Below, in pieces: positions 1-7,312 of a stretch of 12,134 bases of DNA. A program made the translations under genes and the position numbers. Source of the stretch: JBDKUD01 sp050943315 (GTDB lineage: Bacteria; Bacillota; Syntrophomonadia; Syntrophomonadales; Syntrophomonadaceae); assembly GCA_050943315.1 (NCBI GenBank), contig JBMNOY010000065.1, positions 1 to 12,134 of the forward strand, written 5' to 3'. A model generated the notes under the pieces. It searched no databases. It saw only the letters and a program-made list of their open reading frames with translations, and was not told the DNA's origin. Numbering within the stretch: position 1 is the first letter of the stretch; the number at the start of each line of letters is the position of its first letter.

Positions 1-11
1 TTTTTAAAAAG

Positions 12-80
12 GGAAGCAAAAGAACCGTCCCCGTGCTTCCAAAGAATCGTCCCCCGCTTCCAAACCGTCCCACTTGCTCG
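12..80. repeat. REP-like hairpin and degenerate ~20-bp tandem repeats
   Basis: Three diverging units follow one another: 19-40 (AAAGAACCGTCCCCGTGCTTCC pattern), 41-61 (one substitution and a short deletion) and 62-80 (most degenerate). The arm GGAAGCA at 12-18 is the exact reverse complement of TGCTTCC at 34-40, so the first unit can fold into a 7-bp hairpin with a 15-nt loop. Such GAACCGTCCCC/GCTTCC palindromes are, from memory, dispersed in many clostridial genomes and often lie near RAYT-type Y1 transposases. No transposase is visible here, so this is either an orphan copy or one edge of an element that continues left of the window. Confidence 0.6.
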
Positions 81-106
81 TACTCTTGTCTTTGGGGGGA
101 GAATTC

Positions 107-829
107 ATGAGACCGGTAATTGGTATTACGGGGAATTTGGATAGCAGCGAAGAGCTTGTGCAATTAAAGAGTTATTACATCAAATCTATTAATAGTGCGG
201 GAGGAACGGCCCTGGTTCTGCCGCCGACCCGGGATGATACTATAATGGGTGACTATTTGTCAATTTGCCAGGGTTTGGTTATATCGGGTGGGGGAGATAT
301 AGACCCGCATTACTGGGGAGAGTCTCCGGCAATTGGTCTGGGGGATATAAGCCCCTTAAGGGATTCCTTTGAGTTGGCCCTGGCGGCAAAAGTGAGGGCA
401 GTTAAACGTCCTGTTCTGGGAATATGCCGGGGCTGTCAGGTATTAAACGTTGCCGCCGGCGGCAGTGTTATTCAAGATATAGTAAGCCCCATTAGCCACA
501 TGCAAAATGCTCCCCGATGGTATCCATTTCATGATATAGTTATTGATAAATACTCGTGCCTGGCAGCAATAGTGGGCAGCCAGGCGATAAGGGTAAATAG
601 CTTTCATCACCAGGCGGTGGGGCAACCTGGTTCTGGTATAAGGATAACCGCCTGTGCTTTGGACGGGACCATAGAGGCTATAGAAGATGGGGACCATCCC
701 TTTTATATTGGAGTTCAGTGGCATCCTGAATGTATGAATGATCAGGCATCCGGGCTGCTTTTCTCTGCTCTCATTAAAGTCTGCCAAAATCATGGGCCCG
801 GGATGGATACATTAAACACAGGAGGATAA
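107..829 (+). CDS. Peptidase C26 family gamma-glutamyl hydrolase (class I glutamine amidotransferase-like)
   Basis: A 240-residue cytoplasmic protein of the PuuD/YvdE-like peptidase C26 group, which hydrolyses gamma-glutamyl bonds such as gamma-glutamyl-GABA. The nucleophile elbow GICRGCQ carries Cys107, and the motif QWHPE carries His206 and Glu208, completing the Cys-His-Glu triad. SGGGDIDPHYWGE near residues 60-73 is the family's typical N-terminal motif, and SFHHQAVG is also conserved. Length matches the family. The ATG at 107 is preferred because GGAG ends 5 nt upstream; an in-frame TTG at 74 would start inside the repeat and add 11 untypical residues. The gene lies 73 bp before an amidohydrolase in the same direction and is probably co-transcribed with it. 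The exact substrate cannot be read from sequence. Confidence 0.9.
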   Translation: MRPVIGITGNLDSSEELVQLKSYYIKSINSAGGTALVLPPTRDDTIMGDYLSICQGLVISGGGDIDPHYWGESPAIGLGDISPLRDSFELALAAKVRAVKRPVLGICRGCQVLNVAAGGSVIQDIVSPISHMQNAPRWYPFHDIVIDKYSCLAAIVGSQAIRVNSFHHQAVGQPGSGIRITACALDGTIEAIEDGDHPFYIGVQWHPECMNDQASGLLFSALIKVCQNHGPGMDTLNTGG

Positions 830-885
830 TGGCAGCCCAGTATTTGAACAGTGGCAAGACAAAAATCATAACATATAGTGGGTAA
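829..885 (+). CDS. Possible 18-codon leader peptide (doubtful)
   Basis: The ATG at 829 overlaps the TAA of the preceding hydrolase (TAATG) and follows a strong AGGAGGA site at 820-826. The frame runs 18 codons (MAAQYLNSGKTKIITYSG) and stops at 883-885, just before the Shine-Dalgarno site of the amidohydrolase. The arrangement would allow translational coupling across the gap between the two genes. No homology is recognised and the SD-to-ATG gap is only 2-3 nt. It may simply be a chance ORF or a decayed gene start. Confidence 0.2.
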   Translation: MAAQYLNSGKTKIITYSG

Positions 886-902
886 AAGGAGTGGAATAAG
901 TA

Positions 903-2045
903 TTGTATGCGATTACCGGCGGTAAGATTTTCACCATGGCGGCAGCTGGCATCATCGATAAAGGAGTAATACTGGTAGAAGGGAATAAAATCGCAGCGGT
1001 CGGGCAAAACATTGAAGTTCCCGCTGACTATACCGTAATTGATGCTACAGGCAAGTATATAACCCCTGGTTTCATTGATGCCCATACCCACATCGGCCTG
1101 GAAGAAGAAATTTATAGCACTGAGGGTGATGACGTCAATGAAGCTAGTGACCCGGTAACACCATATCTACAGGCTCTTGATGGGGTTAATTTACTCGACC
1201 TGGCTTTTGCTGATGCGTTAAGGGGCGGGGTAACCAGGTCTATGAGTATGCCCGGCAGTGCCAACATCATTGGGGGTCAGGCAGTATTTCTCAAACATCT
1301 GGGCAGGAATATGACGGATATGATTTACCATAATCCCTGGGGGCTTAAAGCAGCCCTGGGAGAGAACCCTAAACGCGTTTATTCCCGGCAAAAGAAGACC
1401 CCCCAAACTCGCATGGCCAATGCCAGTCTACTTCGCCAAGCATTGTTTCAGGCTTCCCGTCTTCTGGATAAAAATAAGCTCGAGCCTGCCGAAGAGTACC
1501 AATATACACCAGTAATGAAGGTATTAAAAGGAGAAATGCCTCTTTTGATTCATGTCCATCGCGCTGACGATATCCTTACCGCGCTGCGTATCAAGGACGA
1601 ATTTCATATTGAGATGGTTATCCAACATGGCACTGAAGCCTTTTTGGTCGCGGATGAGTTGGCTAAGAGAGAAGTCGCGGTTTTTTTAGGACCCCTGCTG
1701 GTCAACCGGGCCAAGGTGGAAATGAAAGAAATATCATTTAAAAATGCGCTCAGACTCACTAATAGTGGGGTAAAGTTCAGTTTCATAACTGACCACCCGG
1801 TAGTGCCGATTGAACATTTAAGAGTTAGTGCGGCTTTAGCAGTAAGAGAAGGGTTGGATGAGGAAGTAGCCTTGCAAGCTATTTCCAGTATTCCAGCAGG
1901 AGTTTTGCATGTTGATGACGAAATTGGTTCTATAGCCAAAGGCAAACATGCCGATTTAGTTGTATTTAACGGTCATCCCTTCGACTACAAGTCTAGTGTG
2001 GAAACAGTTATGGTTGACGGTATGCTTTGGGAGGGTCCGAAATGA
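903..2045 (+). CDS. Amidohydrolase, imidazolonepropionase-like (COG1228)
   Basis: A 380-residue metal-dependent hydrolase with a TIM-barrel amidohydrolase fold. Visible metal and catalytic residues are H61 and H63 in PGFIDAHTH, H217/H219 in LLIHVHRADD, H242 in VIQHGTEA and D297 in FITDHPV. The C-terminal IAKGKHADLVVFNGHPFD segment rebuilds the beta-sandwich typical of this superfamily, and the N-terminal GGKIFTM and VEGNKIAAVG motifs are the other half of it. Length is usual for the group. The start is UUG at 903, since no in-frame ATG or GTG opens the frame and AAAGGAG ends 11 nt upstream. It sits between a gamma-glutamyl hydrolase and a coupled small protein, so a role in breaking down amides or peptide-like compounds is an inference. 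Substrate unknown. Confidence 0.9.
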   Translation: MYAITGGKIFTMAAAGIIDKGVILVEGNKIAAVGQNIEVPADYTVIDATGKYITPGFIDAHTHIGLEEEIYSTEGDDVNEASDPVTPYLQALDGVNLLDLAFADALRGGVTRSMSMPGSANIIGGQAVFLKHLGRNMTDMIYHNPWGLKAALGENPKRVYSRQKKTPQTRMANASLLRQALFQASRLLDKNKLEPAEEYQYTPVMKVLKGEMPLLIHVHRADDILTALRIKDEFHIEMVIQHGTEAFLVADELAKREVAVFLGPLLVNRAKVEMKEISFKNALRLTNSGVKFSFITDHPVVPIEHLRVSAALAVREGLDEEVALQAISSIPAGVLHVDDEIGSIAKGKHADLVVFNGHPFDYKSSVETVMVDGMLWEGPK

Positions 2046-2233
2046 ATAAAGGCGATTTATTTACGGTTTATCTTGACGGTGTTATGATGACCCTTTGTGT
2101 TCTGGGTTTTTATAATGAGGAGTACAGCGGTGAAGAAATGGTAATTCTGGCGGTGGTAAGCCAGGACAATATGGTTCATATTCCTCTGGAAGATTTGGAT
2201 AGTCTTTTTATCCACAAAAAATATATTAACTAG
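2042..2233 (+). CDS. Uncharacterised 63-residue protein coupled to amidohydrolase
   Basis: The ATG overlaps the amidohydrolase stop as ATGA, and GGGAGGG at 2029-2035 lies 6 nt upstream, so translation is probably coupled. An in-frame ATG at 2027 would add five residues but has no good site. The protein alternates hydrophobic and acidic residues without a membrane segment or signal peptide: a VYLDGVMMTLCVLGFY strand-like start, then a hydrophobic stretch and a HIPLEDL motif near residues 46-52. This suggests a small all-beta fold, vaguely like DUF1292-type proteins, but I do not recognise the family. Being last in the operon before a terminator, it may assist or regulate the enzyme before it; that is inference only. 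Confidence 0.75.
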   Translation: MNKGDLFTVYLDGVMMTLCVLGFYNEEYSGEEMVILAVVSQDNMVHIPLEDLDSLFIHKKYIN

Positions 2234-2306
2234 CCGGTAATTTCAGGTTACCGCTTAAACCCCAAAATAGTCATTAACTCCGTGACAGGAAGTTTAATAG
2301 TTTACC

Positions 2307-2333
2307 AAAGGAAAGTGCCGACTTTCCTTTTTT
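2307..2333 (+). terminator. Intrinsic terminator after the amidohydrolase operon
   Basis: A perfect 10-bp stem AAAGGAAAGT (2307-2316) and ACTTTCCTTT (2321-2330) closes a GCCG tetraloop and runs into a six-T tract at 2328-2333. It lies about 75 bp after the small coupled gene and separates that operon from the glycosidase gene. Confidence 0.9.
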
Positions 2334-2479
2334 GTGTGCGATAACTCGCTATTGCCCTTTCGTTTGTCTGTACTTTCTGCACCCGAAGCTCTAAATTTAA
2401 CACAATTTACCTCAAGGATTTAGGGATATTACAGCGAAATTAGAAAATATAAACTATATTATCAAAGGAGTACATAACC

Positions 2480-3829
2480 TTGAAAAGAAAATACTTATTG
2501 GCAATTTCTGCAGCTCTTTTAATAGTGGTTGCAGTAACCTGTGCTGCTATGGGTTATTACAGCAGTAGTGTTGGTATCCGTATAAACGGGCAATCGCGGT
2601 TTTTCCAGCCCCCGGCTGAGATACTTAACAACCGGACCATGGTTCCTATCCGGTTTATTATCGAGGATGAGGCTTTAAATGGGCAGGTAACCTGGAAAAA
2701 TCAGACTAACCAGGTTGTCATTAGCTGTCTCAACAAGAATTTTGAATTTAATATCGGCAGCCGGCAGGTAAAGGTGAACGGCAAAACATATTATTTGGAC
2801 GTGGCTCCCTATGTACATAACTACCGGACTTTTGTACCCTTACGTTTTATAGCCGAGCAATTAGGAGCAACAGTAGGATGGAATAACCTGAAACGTGAAG
2901 TTACCATTGATTTTAACCAGTCGTCCGACCGGGTGTTTGCCTATTATTACCGCAGCCCGGAAGAATTTAAACAATATGGCCACCTCTTTACCGATGTGGC
3001 CTTCAGGTGGTTTGAAACTAATGGCCGTGGGGAATTATTCTATGAATATAAGGACAATTACGATGAGATACTGGCTATAGCTAAGAGTAAGGGCATAAAG
3101 TGTCACGCCAGCGTGGTTCTCATGGACAAGATAGCCCTGCACGAACTGTTATCCAGCCCGCAAAACCGCGCTGTCCTGGTAAAAAATATAGTAACGCAGG
3201 TTAACAGCGGCGGTTATGACGGGGTAAATATAGATTTCGAATTTATTCCTGCCGATGATAAAGGATTGTTTATTACTTTCCTGAGGGAGTTAAAAGCCGG
3301 GCTTGGTCCCGAAAAGACCTTATCAGCCGCGGTGTTTGCCAGAACCAGCAGCGATAAATGGCCCACCGGCTATGATTATGAACAGATTGGACAAATTGCC
3401 GACCTGGTGGTAGTAATGGCCTATGACTACCACTACCGGACAAGTGATGCCGGTCCGATAGCTCCATTGTGGTGGGTTAAGAATGTGGTTGACTATCTGA
3501 GTAGTATTATGGCTCCGGGTAAAATCCTTCTGGGAGTACCAACCTACGGGTATGATTGGGCCTCCGGGGTTACTACCTCTACCGTTACTATTGACAATCT
3601 CGATACTCTACGCAAAACTTATAAAGTCACCGAGAACTTTGACAACGAGCAGATGAGTCCTTGCTATACATACACCGACAGTAATGGTGCTTATCATCAG
3701 ATTTGGCTGGAGAACGAGAAAAGTCTGTCCGCCAAACTTCAACTTGCCAAAGATAATCATTTGGCGGGAATATCATTCTGGCGTATAGGCAATAATTTTA
3801 TCGATTTATATAATCTGTTAGAGAAGTAG
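2480..3829 (+). CDS. Membrane-anchored GH18 glycosidase with copper-amine-oxidase-like N-terminal domain
   Basis: A 449-residue exported protein. Residues 1-25 are a basic start plus hydrophobic segment, either an anchor or a signal peptide. Residues 32-145 form a copper amine oxidase N-terminal-like stalk domain with two copies of the R-T/M-VP-IRFI pattern (RTMVPIRFI, RTFVPLRFI). Residues 150-449 are a glycoside hydrolase 18 barrel of the YaaH/SleL type. The catalytic motif is DGVNIDFE with acid E254 and D252; the third acidic position of the classic DxxDxDxE is Asn250. MAYDYHY (313-319) and the late SFW tryptophan (W434) fit the family. It likely cuts N-acetylglucosamine linkages in peptidoglycan or spore cortex. 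UUG start, with AAAGGAG 9 nt upstream. C21 follows Thr, so a lipobox is unlikely. It has its own leader and is flanked by terminators. Confidence 0.88.
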   Translation: MKRKYLLAISAALLIVVAVTCAAMGYYSSSVGIRINGQSRFFQPPAEILNNRTMVPIRFIIEDEALNGQVTWKNQTNQVVISCLNKNFEFNIGSRQVKVNGKTYYLDVAPYVHNYRTFVPLRFIAEQLGATVGWNNLKREVTIDFNQSSDRVFAYYYRSPEEFKQYGHLFTDVAFRWFETNGRGELFYEYKDNYDEILAIAKSKGIKCHASVVLMDKIALHELLSSPQNRAVLVKNIVTQVNSGGYDGVNIDFEFIPADDKGLFITFLRELKAGLGPEKTLSAAVFARTSSDKWPTGYDYEQIGQIADLVVVMAYDYHYRTSDAGPIAPLWWVKNVVDYLSSIMAPGKILLGVPTYGYDWASGVTTSTVTIDNLDTLRKTYKVTENFDNEQMSPCYTYTDSNGAYHQIWLENEKSLSAKLQLAKDNHLAGISFWRIGNNFIDLYNLLEK

Positions 3830-3866
3830 ATGCTAATTTAACTGCCCGGCTATGATGAGTAGCTGG

Positions 3867-3918
3867 TGGTAAAATGGTTTACCAATGGGTAGCCTGTTAA
3901 TAGGGTTACCCACTTTTT
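3867..3918 (+). terminator. Tandem hairpins ending in an intrinsic terminator
   Basis: First hairpin: TGGTAAA (3867-3873) pairs with TTTACCA (3878-3884) around a 4-nt loop. It is followed two bases later by a longer stem, TGGGTAGCC (3886-3894) against GGGTTACCCA (3903-3912) with one G-U pair, and then TTTTT at 3914-3918. The second hairpin is the terminator proper for the GH18 gene. The first may stabilise the transcript end. Confidence 0.8.
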
Positions 3919-3999
3919 GTTGCGTATGAATTGCTTGCCGCCAGCAAAGAAAGTTATCCCGGTTCAATTACACTGCTGGAGGCAACCGGTTAACTTGAT

Positions 4000-4005
4000 T
4001 ATAAT
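4000..4005 (+). promoter_or_regulatory. Possible -10 element upstream of antiporter gene
   Basis: A perfect TATAAT lies 33 bp before the start codon and downstream of the terminator, where a new promoter is needed. The -35 region (about 3977-3982, TGGAGG) is poor. An 8-bp palindrome AACCGGTT (3984-3991) lies in the spacer and could be an operator, which is speculative. Confidence 0.3.
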
Positions 4006-4037
4006 AGGAATATGTTCACAAAATAGGAGGAGTCTAT

Positions 4038-6008
4038 TTGGAGGGTATGTCAATTATACTGGATATTACCATCATATTCATTGCCGCCCTGGGTGGTGGG
4101 TTGATTGCCGAACGTTTAAAGCAGTCTCCTTTAATTGGTTACATTTTGGGTGGTATTATGGTGGGGCCATATGTAACCGGATTGGTCAGCAACCTGCAAA
4201 TGGTTAATAGCTTGGCTGATATCGGCATTATCCTTTTGATGTTTACCCTGGGTATAGAGTTTTCTCTAAAGAGATTAGAAAAGGTTAAAAATATAGCCCT
4301 TTGGGGCGGAGCTTTACAAATTGCGGTGGTTGTAATTGTCGGGATTGGCGCCGGACATTTAATCGGCTTAAATCTTATTAGTTCGGTTTTTTTAGGATGC
4401 ATCCTTTCCATAAGCAGTACCATGATAGTCCTGCGGGTACTGGGTGATGAGGGAGAACTGGATTCATTACATGGCCAGATTATGCTGGGTATTCTCATTG
4501 TCCAGGACTTGGCGGTTATCCTGATGGTTTCCGTACTCCCCAATTTACCCCAATTGTCTGCAGGCAACGCATTAAAGGTGTTTACGCCCCTCGCGATTGC
4601 CCTGGTAGTGGTGATATTAATGTTATACCTGGCTCAAAAGGCAGTGCCGGTGATGATGAGAAGAGCAGCCCAGGCCAGTAATAATGATGTTTTCCTATTA
4701 TTTGCGCTTAGTATGGGACTGGGGGTATCCCTGCTATCAGAGGCTACCGGTTTATCATTGACACTGGGAGCCTTTTTAGCCGGAATACTGATAAGCGAGT
4801 CTGATTATGCCCACGAAATTATGGGGAAAATCCTTTCTTTAAGAGACGCCTTCGTAATTGTCTTCTTTGTATCGGTAGGTATGCTGGTTAACCCTGCCCG
4901 CCTGTTTACTGATATTGTTCCCTTAATAAAAATTCTCTTTGTGATAATACCGGTTAAGTTTCTGGTCTTTTTTGTAATTGTTAAACTATTTAAATACCAT
5001 AGCCGCGTAGCTTTTACAGTTGGTACGGGTATGATGCAAATCGGTGAATTTTCGTTTGTTATGGCCCGTTTGGGATTGGAGAAAGGACTAATTTCGGAAA
5101 GCTTGTACAATTTAATCCTGGCCAGTGCGCTTATCAGTATAATACTTACCCCGGTTTTTATGCGCAAGTCTGGGGCCTGGTTGCAGCGTATCCAGGAAAT
5201 TTCCTGGCTTAAGGGATTATTTCCCCAACCGGTTATAGAAGAATCTGTTATGCCCCAAGGATTAAGCGGGCACATTATTTTGTGCGGGTATGGCCGTATG
5301 GGGAAAAATGTATTAATTGGCTTAAAACATCTTAATCTGCCCGTAGTTGTTATAGACTATGACCATACAGCTATCAATGATTTATCTTCGCAGGGAATTC
5401 CCTGTGTATATGGTGATGCATCCAGTAAAATAGTATTAGAACATGTTGCTCCTGAGCAGGCCCTGGGAGCAATAATCACATTGCCAGATGCGCTTATCAG
5501 CCGGCAGGCAATTCTAAGTCTAAAGCAACTGAATCCCGGTCTGTTTTTTTTGGCCCGGGCCCACAATCCCTGGCAGACCCTGATCCTAAGGGAGGCTGGG
5601 GCTACTGAGGTAATTATTCCCGAAGCAGAAGCTGGATTTCAAATGATTCGTCATATGATATTAAACTTAGATTTGCCGCTGGAAAAAGTAAATCGGTTTT
5701 TAGAACAACTATTTTATGTTGACTATCAGAAAATATCTAAAAAAGGTGGTTACGATATCGCCAAACCGGTTAGAATCAAAGAATTTAAAATATCCCCGTT
5801 ATCATCTCTAGTAGGATTAACATTACGTGATTCCAATATAAGAGAGTCTTCTGGCTGCAACGTAGTTACCATCAAGAAAAGGAATGGAGAGATTATTTTT
5901 AATCCCAGCAGCCGGGAAACAATCGAACCTGGTGATATCCTGGTGGTGATGGGGGATGATGTGCAGCTGTCCAGTTTTTTCACTATGAAAAAAGGTGATT
6001 CGGCCTAA
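4038..6008 (+). CDS. CPA2 family monovalent cation:proton antiporter with RCK_N and RCK_C domains (KefB-like)
   Basis: A 656-residue membrane protein. Residues 1-375 hold about 12-13 hydrophobic segments of the Na+/H+ exchanger fold, with the QD pair (Q156 D157, LIVQDLAV) expected to bind the proton or cation. Residues 411-530 are an RCK_N/TrkA-N Rossmann domain with GYGRMG (417-422) and an acidic end to the second strand (VVVIDYD), suggesting NAD(H). Residues 575-645 match an RCK_C domain (PGDILVVMGDD near the end). It probably exports K+ or Na+ in exchange for protons and aids pH or osmotic balance. UUG at 4038 is chosen because AGGAGGAG ends 5 nt upstream; ATG at 4047 would be 14 nt away. 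No KefF/KefG-like helper gene is adjacent. It appears to be transcribed alone. Confidence 0.9.
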   Translation: MEGMSIILDITIIFIAALGGGLIAERLKQSPLIGYILGGIMVGPYVTGLVSNLQMVNSLADIGIILLMFTLGIEFSLKRLEKVKNIALWGGALQIAVVVIVGIGAGHLIGLNLISSVFLGCILSISSTMIVLRVLGDEGELDSLHGQIMLGILIVQDLAVILMVSVLPNLPQLSAGNALKVFTPLAIALVVVILMLYLAQKAVPVMMRRAAQASNNDVFLLFALSMGLGVSLLSEATGLSLTLGAFLAGILISESDYAHEIMGKILSLRDAFVIVFFVSVGMLVNPARLFTDIVPLIKILFVIIPVKFLVFFVIVKLFKYHSRVAFTVGTGMMQIGEFSFVMARLGLEKGLISESLYNLILASALISIILTPVFMRKSGAWLQRIQEISWLKGLFPQPVIEESVMPQGLSGHIILCGYGRMGKNVLIGLKHLNLPVVVIDYDHTAINDLSSQGIPCVYGDASSKIVLEHVAPEQALGAIITLPDALISRQAILSLKQLNPGLFFLARAHNPWQTLILREAGATEVIIPEAEAGFQMIRHMILNLDLPLEKVNRFLEQLFYVDYQKISKKGGYDIAKPVRIKEFKISPLSSLVGLTLRDSNIRESSGCNVVTIKKRNGEIIFNPSSRETIEPGDILVVMGDDVQLSSFFTMKKGDSA

Positions 6009-6088
6009 AGTGGTTTTAATACCATTATTGCCTGGCGGTTATAGAATTTTGCCTCAAATTGGACTAGAATGGGGCGGGGAGGGAGACA

Positions 6089-6781
6089 ATGTCTACTGAA
6101 CAACTGGATTTATTCGGGGAGTTTACAGCTCCTCAAAAAGAGCCAGAGCCGGAAGCAAAAAATGTTGTTCCTTATATAACCTTTCTTCCTGGGGTAAAGG
6201 CCCAGGCAGCTTATCCGCTGGTGAATAACTATAATGAACTGCTGCAAATAGCGAAAGAATGCCAAAAGTGCGGTTTGCGTAAAGGATGCCGGCAGGTGGT
6301 TTTCGGAGACGGTAATCCTCAGGCGCAGCTAATGCTGATTGGGGAGGGTCCGGGCCAGGATGAGGATATTAAAGGAATCCCGTTTGTGGGGCGGGCCGGG
6401 CAATTGTTGGATAAGATACTGTCCGCTGCAACCATAGACAGAAACAAGATTTATATAGCTAATGTTGTTAAATGCCGGCCACCCGGAAACCGTTTACCTA
6501 ATCCTGATGAGTTTAAAGAGTGCCGGAATTACCTGGAAGCGCAGATAAGAATAATTAAACCCCGAATTATTGTATGTCTGGGGGCTTTGGCCAGCCAGGT
6601 GGTTATAGACCCACGGGCCAGAATAGGCCAGATCAGGGGAAAATGGTTTCTTCGTAACAATATAAAAATAATTGCTACCTATCACCCTGCGGCTTTGTTG
6701 CGTAACGAGGGTTATAAGCGTCCCACCTGGGAGGATTTTAAACTTATCCGGGATGAGCTGAAAAATTTAGCTGAAGAATAA
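6089..6781 (+). CDS. Family 4 (iron-sulfur) uracil-DNA glycosylase
   Basis: A 230-residue base-excision repair enzyme that removes uracil from DNA. Motif A GEGPGQDED (85-93), the PFVGRAGQLLD segment and the late HPAALLR motif (199-205) define the family. Cys58, Cys61, Cys129 and Cys145, spaced CX2C and CX15C, should hold the 4Fe-4S cluster; Cys67 is extra. The N-terminus begins MSTEQLDLFG, and residues 5-9 match the bacterial sliding-clamp binding consensus. A flexible, Pro/Glu-rich linker of about 25 residues separates this from the enzyme core. The ATG is preceded by GGGGAGGGAG. It opens the rightward cluster leading into tsaE, 54 bp downstream. Confidence 0.93.
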   Translation: MSTEQLDLFGEFTAPQKEPEPEAKNVVPYITFLPGVKAQAAYPLVNNYNELLQIAKECQKCGLRKGCRQVVFGDGNPQAQLMLIGEGPGQDEDIKGIPFVGRAGQLLDKILSAATIDRNKIYIANVVKCRPPGNRLPNPDEFKECRNYLEAQIRIIKPRIIVCLGALASQVVIDPRARIGQIRGKWFLRNNIKIIATYHPAALLRNEGYKRPTWEDFKLIRDELKNLAEE

Positions 6782-6835
6782 GTGGCTTGGGCATCACCCC
6801 AGGTGGACAGTTCAGGTTTTGTGAGGTGTTTTTAT

Positions 6836-7312
6836 TTGCAGATAATAGTACCTAGTGAACAGGATATGGAGGTTTTAGGCCAGTCTCTGGCTAGGGTCCT
6901 GGAAAACGGGGATATCGTATACCTTCTGGGGGAACTGGGAGCCGGAAAGACTACCCTGGTCAGGGGTGTGGCCCGAGGCCTGGGTTATAAAGGAAATGTA
7001 AACAGTCCGACTTTTACAATAATGAATATATATAACAGCATACCGGCTATATGTCATTTTGATTTTTACCGCCTTAATGAAAGCGATATTAGTGATCTGG
7101 GACTGGAAGACTATCTGGAAAAGGAAGGCATAGCTTTAATTGAATGGCCTCAGGCCGGGAAAAGGTTTTTACCGGAAGAGGCTTTAGTAATAAAAATCGA
7201 ACTTGTGAACGATGACTATGACCGGGAAAGGAAGGTCTCAATTACTAGCCGGGGGGATACATACGCAAACAAGCTGGAGGAGTTGAAAAAAGTTGTTGAT
7301 TTTGGCGATTGA
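6836..7312 (+). CDS. tsaE: TsaE, tRNA threonylcarbamoyladenosine biosynthesis ATPase
   Basis: A 158-residue P-loop protein that, with TsaB and TsaD, supports t6A formation at tRNA position 37. Walker A GELGAGKTT lies at residues 32-40. It is followed by SPTF (57-60), HFDFYRL (74-80) and LIEWP (101-105), all family hallmarks. The frame is open from a GTG at 6782, but UUG at 6836 is the better start: GAGGTG lies 7 nt upstream, and the family begins a few residues before the SEQD-EVLG helix. The start falls 54 bp past the glycosylase stop, and the end overlaps tsaB by 20 nt, implying coupled translation. Confidence 0.93.
   Translation: MQIIVPSEQDMEVLGQSLARVLENGDIVYLLGELGAGKTTLVRGVARGLGYKGNVNSPTFTIMNIYNSIPAICHFDFYRLNESDISDLGLEDYLEKEGIALIEWPQAGKRFLPEEALVIKIELVNDDYDRERKVSITSRGDTYANKLEELKKVVDFGD

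Noticed and set aside
2208..2216. Third perfect DnaA box TTATCCACA inside the 63-residue gene
   Set aside because: It is isolated and encodes ordinary codons (Ile-His within FIHKK). Probably chance.
2235..2253. Hairpin CGGTAA/TTACCG as a terminator
   Set aside because: Only a 6-bp stem and no T-run; the strong terminator is at 2307-2333.
2528..2545. Lipobox at Cys21 of the GH18 protein
   Set aside because: Residue -1 is Thr, not Gly/Ala/Ser, so lipidation by Lgt is unlikely.
3917..4207. 96-residue plus-strand open frame upstream of and overlapping the antiporter
   Set aside because: No SD site, odd composition, and most of it is another frame of the antiporter gene.
6782..6835. GTG at 6782 as the start of tsaE
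   Set aside because: It would add 18 residues foreign to the family and lacks a good SD site; UUG 6836 has GAGGTG upstream.
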